6,726 nt of DNA from Legionellaceae bacterium (GTDB lineage Bacteria > Pseudomonadota > Gammaproteobacteria > Legionellales > Legionellaceae): NCBI GenBank assembly GCA_027449525.1, contig DAIDLK010000047.1, positions 1 through 6,726 of the forward strand, written 5' to 3'. The notes below the pieces were generated by a model. The model ran no database searches and was not told the origin of the DNA. It saw only the letters and a program-made list of their open reading frames with translations. A program made the translations under genes and the position numbers. Shown here one piece after another: positions 1 to 4,480 of the stretch (the stretch's first letter is position 1; the number at the start of each line of letters is the position of its first letter).

Positions 1-146
1 GGCTCCGGCGCCCGTTCGGCGATGCGCTTCCCGGCCGCGTCATAGACCCGCAGCTTGCCGTCGGCGGCGCTGACGAACAGCCGGTTGTGCGCATCGAACA
101 GCACCCGGCGCACCGGGCCGGCGTAGTCGGCGTCCTGCGCGACCGG
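1..146 (-). CDS. Fragment of a high-GC beta-propeller (WD40/NHL-like) protein, no start or stop
   Basis: Read on the minus strand from 146 down to 1, there is an open frame of 48 codons with nearly all third positions G or C. That is the signature of genuine coding sequence from a high-GC genome. The peptide contains VRRVLFDAHNRLFVSAADG followed by KLRVYDAAGK, the 'V..v.Fd..nrl.vs.a.Dg.lrvyd..G' pattern of one blade of a beta-propeller repeat protein. The frame has neither start nor stop, and its left end is the window edge. G+C is about 75% here by hand count, against roughly 35-45% in the following sequence. This frame is out of phase with the transpeptidase frame it abuts, so the join makes no sensible fusion. 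Seen: frame, composition, repeat-like motif. Inferred: propeller family and foreign origin (contig chimera or recombination). Confidence 0.55.
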
Positions 147-675
147 CTTGCTTAATGAATTCTGGTTCAACGTAAGCGGCGCCATGAATAACCACGCGGC
201 GTTGATAAGCATTGTCATTAAAGCCTTTTTCTAAACCTTTTAAATTCAATGAATAACCTTTAGAACCCATATAGGTATTTTGCGTAATGTAAGTTCCTAA
301 ACTCGTTTGTTTACTCGATACTTGATTTGAGAAATGATTTGGCACTGTAAGACCTGAGTTTCTGCCATGTGCAACGTAGGTATTGTACAGCAATCGTTCG
401 TGTTTAAGATCAAAGATCCACATACGCTGTTGCCACGAAGGCAATGAATAATCAATGACCGTTAATATTGGTTTTTTTACCCCCCCGCGACGGCCGGCTT
501 TTTTGTAGGCAACCAGCGCCATTTTTAACACATGCTTCTTTAACTTCGGCGCTTGACGGCTCAAATGCATCAGCTTACTGCTTAAATTGTTTATACTCAC
601 CGCGGAAGATGCTGCGTTGGTGGTTATTTGACTCGTTAGGAAAGCCACAGAAATGAGAGTAAGTAATGAGTTCAT
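40..675 (-). CDS. Truncated secreted L,D-transpeptidase (YkuD_2-type), C-terminus replaced by foreign sequence
   Basis: Murein L,D-transpeptidases of this family make or edit meso-DAP cross-links in periplasmic peptidoglycan. The ATG at 675 has GGAG at 680-683 upstream, and residues 1-22 form a signal peptide (hydrophobic MNSLLTLISVAFLT, then NAA). The conserved family core is present: IDYSLPS at 74-80, a W.FDL segment near 86-90, VAHGRNSG at 101-108, SLGTYIT near 125-131, the LKGLEKGFNDNA block at 145-156, and VVIHGAAYV at 161-169 with the active-site-region His. The family then continues with x-G-R-L-G-R-S-x-G-C-P. Here the match stops after Q-A-G-R (176-179), and the remaining ~32 residues are an Arg/Ala/Gly-rich out-of-frame reading of the GC-rich segment. 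The catalytic Ser-x-Gly-Cys is therefore missing and the product as written should be inactive. The authentic part is about 139-675. The family call is from recognised motifs, with high confidence. Whether the truncation is real or an assembly artefact cannot be settled here. Confidence 0.85.
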   Translation of the reverse strand: MNSLLTLISVAFLTSQITTNAASSAVSINNLSSKLMHLSRQAPKLKKHVLKMALVAYKKAGRRGGVKKPILTVIDYSLPSWQQRMWIFDLKHERLLYNTYVAHGRNSGLTVPNHFSNQVSSKQTSLGTYITQNTYMGSKGYSLNLKGLEKGFNDNAYQRRVVIHGAAYVEPEFIKQAGRAGRRLRRPGAPGAVRCAQPAVRQRRRRQAAGL

Positions 676-679
676 AATG

Positions 680-683
680 CTCC
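680..683 (-). promoter_or_regulatory. Ribosome binding site of the L,D-transpeptidase gene
   Basis: On the minus strand GGAG is followed by CATT and then ATG (673-675). This Shine-Dalgarno sequence supports the chosen start, which also yields a complete signal peptide. Confidence 0.6.
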
Positions 684-726
684 ATTTTTCTTAATGTTGG
701 CTTGTGTAAAGCTCACAAAGAAGCAT

Positions 727-755
727 ATTATAGCGCCAAGCTATTGAAATGTCAA
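727..755 (-). promoter_or_regulatory. Perfect-consensus sigma-70 promoter for the L,D-transpeptidase gene
   Basis: On the minus strand TTGACA (750-755) and TATAAT (727-732) are separated by exactly 17 bp (733-749). Both hexamers match the housekeeping sigma-70 consensus at all six positions. The predicted transcript would start near 719-721, giving a leader of roughly 45 nt before the ATG at 675. Hexamers and spacing are seen directly; activity is inferred. Confidence 0.8.
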
Positions 756-773
756 TCAAATTTAGCTTTTATA

Positions 774-797
774 GCTCACTTGAGCACTTAAGTGAGC
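774..797. repeat. Inverted repeat in the 676-811 intergenic gap, possible weak terminator
   Basis: The arms GCTCACTT (774-781) and AAGTGAGC (790-797) are perfect inverted 8-bp repeats around an 8-bp loop, 15 bp beyond the stop codon of the upstream minus-strand gene. No T-run follows the stem on either strand, so it is not a standard intrinsic terminator. It could be a transcript-end stem or an operator upstream of the promoter at 727-755. Confidence 0.4.
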
Positions 798-811
798 ATA
801 AATACGGGTTT

Positions 812-2086
812 TTAGCGGGGTGGGTGTATCGGTACTGCATTTCGTGCAGTATTGGATTCTTCGGGAGTCGATGACGCTAGAGGGGGGAACAATGGAGTGG
901 GCGCGGAGGCATTTGTAGAGTGCTGGATGAGCGATTTTGCGCGTGAGTCAGGATTTCTGGTGGTCACCACACGGTTAAAATGCTCGGCAGTGAGTTGCTT
1001 GTTGGCGGCTAATAGAGATAGTGCAAGGTATAATTCATAGGATTGTTGATGCGCTAAAATTTGCTCAAAAGCTGTTTGTTTGCTTGAAAAAACATCAAAT
1101 AGATGATGCTGGCGCAGAAGAGACAAGGACTGTTCCGTCCAGCCGAGTTCATGTTTGGCAAATAATCGTTTGAGATTATCACTAGCGGTGCTCTGGTTTA
1201 ACAAACCCCATTCACGCAGATGCGTTAAGCATTTGACGGTGGTGGCAGAATCTAAGCTCTTAATTACCTGGTTGAATGATTTCTGTAAGTTTTGCGCTTG
1301 ATCGTTGCTTTGGGATGGCGCGGCAGAGTGAATGACCCGTAAAGCAGCAACGACTTCAGCCTGGTGGCGGTGAGTACGAATGGCGTCAAAATTGCGTTGA
1401 GCTTTGCGTTGATGAATAGGACTATTCATTAACGTGAGTAACGATATGATTTGATCACCGTCTTTAATGTTTTTTAAAGTGTCTAGATTACGTGCTACAC
1501 GTTGTGTTCCTGCCGGTAAAGTGTGTTCGCTAATTAGATTTTGGGCTAATTGCACCGCGGTGTTATTAAAGAATCGTCTAAATAGACTAGGGAAGAATAG
1601 ACGCGCAAAAAAACCTGCATGTTGCTCTACTAATTGAATCAATTGCAAAGGAAGTAGTTTGTTACTATTCGTTAGGGCTTGTTTGAGTCTTGCAGGGAAG
1701 AAAAAGCGTTGGAAGGCACTTAGGGAATGATAATATTTGGTGGCGTCAGCTATTGCATGGTGAACATTCGGGTCAACCAGTGTATTCAGATAATTAGCAT
1801 GATCAATGCGCTGTTCTTTCGTTAGGCAGCTGGGTTCAAATAGCCACGCATTGGCTTGAATCAACGGATCGTTAAAAAATACCCCTAACCCTTTTTTGTC
1901 AATGGTTTTATGAAAAAAATAGGTACTAGCAAACGCGGTATGCAAGATGTCTAAGCAAGTTGAGCTGGGGTTTTCCAAGGCTTTTTTTAGTTGGCGCGGG
2001 AAAAATAAGCGCCCCAAAAAGCCCAGGCGTGTTTGGTAGTGTTGTTTTAGTGCCGTAATTGGTTTAATGAACACAGGCTCTAGCAT
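812..2086 (-). CDS. Unknown helical-repeat protein with three Phe-Phe-Pro motifs, co-transcribed with mltD-like gene
   Basis: I do not recognise this 424-residue protein as a named gene. Residues 1-175 contain three copies of a basic-aromatic motif: GRLFFPRQLKKAL (25-37), QRFFFPARLKQAL (126-138) and ARLFFPSLFRRFF (161-173). The pattern is R-[LF]-F-F-P-x-x-[LF]-[KR]. Residues about 200-375 show a degenerate helical repeat of 30-38 residues. Each unit opens with an aromatic or Leu flanked by polar residues (L201, F233, F271, L305, F340, F370) and is followed by an L..L segment, suggesting an alpha-solenoid of about five units. The tail (391-424) is Pro/Ser-rich and probably disordered. There is no signal peptide or clear membrane segment. 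The ATG lies 7 bp after the stop of the upstream lytic transglycosylase gene; AGGA about 10 nt upstream within that gene's end is the likely SD, so the two genes are probably translated from one transcript. Similar solenoids occur in Legionellales secreted proteins, so an effector or scaffold role is possible but unproven. Confidence 0.75.
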   Translation of the reverse strand: MLEPVFIKPITALKQHYQTRLGFLGRLFFPRQLKKALENPSSTCLDILHTAFASTYFFHKTIDKKGLGVFFNDPLIQANAWLFEPSCLTKEQRIDHANYLNTLVDPNVHHAIADATKYYHSLSAFQRFFFPARLKQALTNSNKLLPLQLIQLVEQHAGFFARLFFPSLFRRFFNNTAVQLAQNLISEHTLPAGTQRVARNLDTLKNIKDGDQIISLLTLMNSPIHQRKAQRNFDAIRTHRHQAEVVAALRVIHSAAPSQSNDQAQNLQKSFNQVIKSLDSATTVKCLTHLREWGLLNQSTASDNLKRLFAKHELGWTEQSLSLLRQHHLFDVFSSKQTAFEQILAHQQSYELYLALSLLAANKQLTAEHFNRVVTTRNPDSRAKSLIQHSTNASAPTPLFPPLASSTPEESNTARNAVPIHPPR

Positions 2087-2093
2087 TTTTATG

Positions 2094-3359
2094 TCATCCT
2101 TTTGGCAGGTTTGAAATTGGTTTCCAGATGGTTAAGGCTTGTCCCTTATGGAGCAAGCTGTTGCTTTTAAGGTGATTCCAAGTGCGGATTTGTTGAATTG
2201 ACACACCATAGTGTTTGGCCAGTTTGGGGTAAGAATCGTGTTGTTGTACAATGTGAATGACTTGGTAGCTTTTGCCTTGTTTGAGCGTGGTTGTTTTAGT
2301 TTTTTTGGGTGGGCTTTTCTTGCTTGGGATAAGTACGTATTGCCCGCGTTGCACGGTGTTAGATTTCATTTGATTGAGTTGTTTTATGGTATCTACGTTC
2401 GTTTCGTATCGACGAGCAATTAGCTGCAAATTGTCACCAGCGCTCACTTGATGTCGTTTCCAGCTCACTCGCTCTTCAAGTGGTAAATTGGCTAAATTAC
2501 GGCTAAAATGCTCCACTTTATCAGCAGGAATGAGCAATTTATACGGGCGGTAAGGTGCTGTAGTCCAATGATTAAAACCGGGATTGAGTTTAATTAGATC
2601 TTCATAGGAAATACCAGCTAACTCGGCTGCATGGTTCAAATCAATTTGGCTACCAATGTTCACTTCCTCAAAATAAGGTGTGTGCGGGATATTCGGAAGA
2701 GTCACATGATAACGCTGCGGATTTTGAATAATTTCAGCTAAAGCAAGCAAGCGTGGGATATACGCTTTGGTTTCATTGGGCACATGCAACGACCAAAACG
2801 AAACGTTGTTGCCTGTTTGCCCGCTAGCTTTGATAATCCTCGCCATCGTGCCCTCGCCAGAATCATAGGCGGCAATGGCTAAAATCCAATTGCCGTGAAA
2901 AAAATGATGTAAATAGGTGAGGTAATTGAGCGCTGCATCCGTGGAGGGGCCAATGCTACGACGTCCATCGAACCACCAGTCTCGTTTTAAACCCAAATCA
3001 GTTCCAGTACCTGGCATCAGCTGCCATAGTCCAGCAGCCCCTGCACCAGAGTATGCAAAGGGGTCGAATGAGCTCTCGATCATGGGAATAATGGCAATTT
3101 CCCCCGGCAAATGACGCTTTTTTATTTCATTAACAATATGATACATGTAGGGTTTGGCACTAGCTAATTCGTTTAGATAGCTAGGGTGAGCAATTAGCCA
3201 GCGTAGCTGACTTTGTACCTCAGGGCGATTAAGCTGATGATCAAGAGCAAATTGTTTGCCCATAACTTGCCAAACAGTCAGTTTTTTTGCCCCAATAGCA
3301 GGGGCTGACATCAGCAGTATGCTGAGCAGCGTGACAGTAATGGATAAGGCCCACTTCAA
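2094..3359 (-). CDS. mltD: Periplasmic lytic transglycosylase, MltD-like, with two LysM domains
   Basis: This enzyme cleaves the MurNAc-GlcNAc bond of peptidoglycan to give 1,6-anhydro ends. Residues 1-24 are a signal peptide (hydrophobic core, AIGA then KK). Unlike E. coli MltD there is no lipobox cysteine, so this version is probably soluble or held by its LysM domains. The SLT/GH23 domain spans about 75-210: catalytic Glu95 in IPMIESSFDP, then SGAGAAGLWQLMPGTG (104-119), and AAYDSGEG (163-170), where the family usually has AYNSGEG or AYNAGEG. LysM 1 is about 301-345 and LysM 2 about 365-411; these bind glycan chains. The length (421) is close to the ~450 of E. coli MltD. The start is TTG at 3357-3359, with AGG seven bases upstream. 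The frame upstream reaches a stop without an ATG, and this start gives an intact signal peptide. It heads a two-gene unit with the repeat protein downstream and is divergent from the small charged gene. Confidence 0.9.
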   Translation of the reverse strand: MKWALSITVTLLSILLMSAPAIGAKKLTVWQVMGKQFALDHQLNRPEVQSQLRWLIAHPSYLNELASAKPYMYHIVNEIKKRHLPGEIAIIPMIESSFDPFAYSGAGAAGLWQLMPGTGTDLGLKRDWWFDGRRSIGPSTDAALNYLTYLHHFFHGNWILAIAAYDSGEGTMARIIKASGQTGNNVSFWSLHVPNETKAYIPRLLALAEIIQNPQRYHVTLPNIPHTPYFEEVNIGSQIDLNHAAELAGISYEDLIKLNPGFNHWTTAPYRPYKLLIPADKVEHFSRNLANLPLEERVSWKRHQVSAGDNLQLIARRYETNVDTIKQLNQMKSNTVQRGQYVLIPSKKSPPKKTKTTTLKQGKSYQVIHIVQQHDSYPKLAKHYGVSIQQIRTWNHLKSNSLLHKGQALTIWKPISNLPKG

Positions 3360-3449
3360 TATTTTGCCTAAGAGGTCATGAGGACTATTACCCTAGTTTA
3401 CTCAATAATCCCGTGCAAAGGAAGTCTTTTGGGTCAACATAAAAACAAT

Positions 3450-3477
3450 TAGTATTTATTTTATAAAATAAATACTA
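3450..3477. repeat. Perfect 28-bp AT-rich palindrome between divergent genes (candidate operator)
   Basis: The 14-base arms are perfectly complementary with no central spacer, the centre lying between 3463 and 3464. The left arm reads TAGTATTTATTTTA and the right arm is its reverse complement. It sits about 90 bp upstream of the lytic transglycosylase start and about 43 bp upstream of the small-protein ATG, and it overlaps the TATAAT hexamer at 3476-3481. Its position between two divergent starts argues against a terminator and for a regulator-binding or cruciform-forming site. Symmetry is seen directly; operator function is inferred. Confidence 0.65.
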
Positions 3478-3481
3478 TAAT
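3476..3481 (+). promoter_or_regulatory. Probable -10 box for the small charged gene
   Basis: A perfect TATAAT lies 38 bp upstream of the ATG at 3520. The -35 region at standard spacing (around 3453-3458, TATTTA) is poor and falls inside the palindrome. The promoter may therefore depend on an activator or be blocked by a protein bound to the palindrome. Confidence 0.45.
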
Positions 3482-3508
3482 TAATCTAATCAATTGGTCG
3501 TTTGACAT

Positions 3509-3514
3509 GAGGAG
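3509..3514 (+). promoter_or_regulatory. Ribosome binding site that decides the small-gene start
   Basis: GAGGAG ends 5 nt before the ATG at 3520 but only 2 nt before the in-frame GTG at 3517. The spacing favours the ATG, giving a 70-residue protein rather than 71. Confidence 0.65.
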
Positions 3515-3519
3515 TCGTG

Positions 3520-3732
3520 ATGAAAGCGCACAAAGATTACTCAGAAGATCCTTCAGCTATGAATTGGATGGATCAGCATGAAAGCGAAGAAATTTTATTG
3601 CACCGAAGACGAACGCGTAAACTGCTTGAGGATCGCATCGAACAAAAACGTTTGCGCCAAGAATTAGATGATTTTGATACAAACGCCGATAATCTCGAGG
3701 ACGAATTCGACTGGCATGACGATTCTAACTAG
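3520..3732 (+). CDS. Small, highly charged, helical protein of unknown function (possibly PA3496-like)
   Basis: A 70-residue soluble protein with a strongly patterned charge. A basic, helix-forming centre (HRRRTRKLLEDRIEQKRLRQ, about residues 28-47) is followed by a very acidic tail rich in Asp and Glu (about 48-70). There are no cysteines, signal peptide or membrane segment. The R-R-x-x-x-x-[LI]-E-[DE]-x-x-E-x-[KR]-R-L-R-x-E-L pattern recalls small gammaproteobacterial proteins annotated as PA3496 family (putative envelope integrity). I make that link from memory, tentatively. It has its own strong Shine-Dalgarno and a probable -10 box, and lies 92 bp upstream of the response-regulator gene on the same strand, so read-through into that gene is possible. 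The good RBS, sensible composition and fit between neighbours make it a real gene rather than a chance frame. Confidence 0.65.
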   Translation: MKAHKDYSEDPSAMNWMDQHESEEILLHRRRTRKLLEDRIEQKRLRQELDDFDTNADNLEDEFDWHDDSN

Positions 3733-3813
3733 CTTGGGAGGGATTTGTGATTGTAATAAGGGGTGAGACTTGTTAGCATTACTGAATCTTTAGTAAGCAT
3801 CTCTATCCATCTC

Positions 3814-3820
3814 AAAGGTG
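3814..3820 (+). promoter_or_regulatory. Ribosome binding site supporting the TTG start of the response regulator
   Basis: AAAGGTG ends 4 nt before TTG at 3825-3827. The TTG gives the canonical receiver-domain beginning M-I-T-V-L-V-V-D-D-H, whereas any later start would remove the acidic pocket. Confidence 0.6.
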
Positions 3821-3824
3821 TCGA

Positions 3825-4475
3825 TTGATTACAGTGCTTGTTGTTGATGACCACGCATTAGTGCGTATGGGTATTCGGCGTTTGTTAGATGATGTGCCAG
3901 ATATTACCATCGTTGGTGAGGCTGATTCAGGTGAGGTTGCCTTAAGTTCCGCCAAGCTGTTGCAGCCTGACGTGATGTTCCTGGACATGAAAATGCCTGG
4001 AATGGATGGCTGGGAAGTGACCAGAAGATTAAAAAAAACCAATCCAGGCATTAAAATTATCGTATTGACCTCAGTGACAACGGATCCCTTTCCTGGACGT
4101 TTATTGCAATTGGGCGCCATGGGGTATTTAACCAAAGAGTCGAGCATGGAGGAAATGGTGCTCGCTATTCGCAAAGTGATGCAGGGACAGCGCTACTTAA
4201 GCACCGTCATCGCGCAAAAAATTGCTATCAATAGTTTAGATGATGCGTCAAAATCACCTTTTGAAGGGTTGTCTGAGCGTGAAATGCAGGTGATGTTGAT
4301 GCTTGCACGGGGCCTTTCCGTACCTAAGATTGCCAGCTTATTATTTTTGAGTACTAAAACAGTGAACGGTTACCGATACCGTATGTTTGAGAAGCTTGGG
4401 GTCAACAATGATGTGGAGTTAATTTATTTGGCGATGCAGCATCGTGTCATTCCCGCTCCAACTGACGTTGTCTAA
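3825..4475 (+). CDS. gacA: GacA/UvrY/LetA-type response regulator
   Basis: DNA-binding output half of a BarA/GacS/LetS-type two-component system, which in gammaproteobacteria activates RsmY/RsmZ (CsrB-type) small RNAs that antagonise CsrA, switching metabolism, motility and virulence. The receiver domain covers residues 1-120: acidic pocket D8-D9, phospho-acceptor D54 in VMFLDMKMPGMDG, T82 and K104 (YLTKE). The LuxR/FixJ helix-turn-helix covers about 146-205, with LSEREMQV and LSTKTVNGYRYRMFEKLGV. The GacA-typical TDPFPGRLLQLGAMGY (86-101) and GQRYLS (121-126) are clear. The length of 216 matches the family (about 214-218). The start is TTG. It is followed after 5 bp by uvrC, the conserved uvrY-uvrC arrangement. 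The cognate sensor kinase is not in the window, as is usual. The symbol could equally be uvrY or letA depending on lineage. Confidence 0.93.
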   Translation: MITVLVVDDHALVRMGIRRLLDDVPDITIVGEADSGEVALSSAKLLQPDVMFLDMKMPGMDGWEVTRRLKKTNPGIKIIVLTSVTTDPFPGRLLQLGAMGYLTKESSMEEMVLAIRKVMQGQRYLSTVIAQKIAINSLDDASKSPFEGLSEREMQVMLMLARGLSVPKIASLLFLSTKTVNGYRYRMFEKLGVNNDVELIYLAMQHRVIPAPTDVV

Positions 4476-4480
4476 TTCTC

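Noticed and set aside
157..162. EcoRI site GAATTC near the GC shift, suggesting a cloning-ligation chimera
   Set aside because: It lies about 10 bp inside the transpeptidase coding sequence (encoding E-F of PEFIKQ, which fits the family), not at the composition break at 139-147.
468..656. 62-codon plus-strand open frame
   Set aside because: Antisense to conserved transpeptidase sequence, with no RBS or recognisable motif; a shadow frame.
774..797. Intrinsic terminator for the mltD-repeat-protein unit
   Set aside because: The stem is only 8 bp, with an 8-nt loop and no T-run on the minus strand. Kept only as an inverted repeat.
3360..3824. GacA-box (TGTAAG-N-CTTACA) or small RNA of the RsmY/Z type in the intergenic regions
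   Set aside because: No paired TGTAAG/CTTACA was found in either gap, and there is no promoter-plus-terminator unit with repeated GGA hairpins.
3812..4174. 120-codon minus-strand frame opposite the response regulator
   Set aside because: Lies fully across conserved receiver-domain sequence on the other strand and shows no family resemblance.
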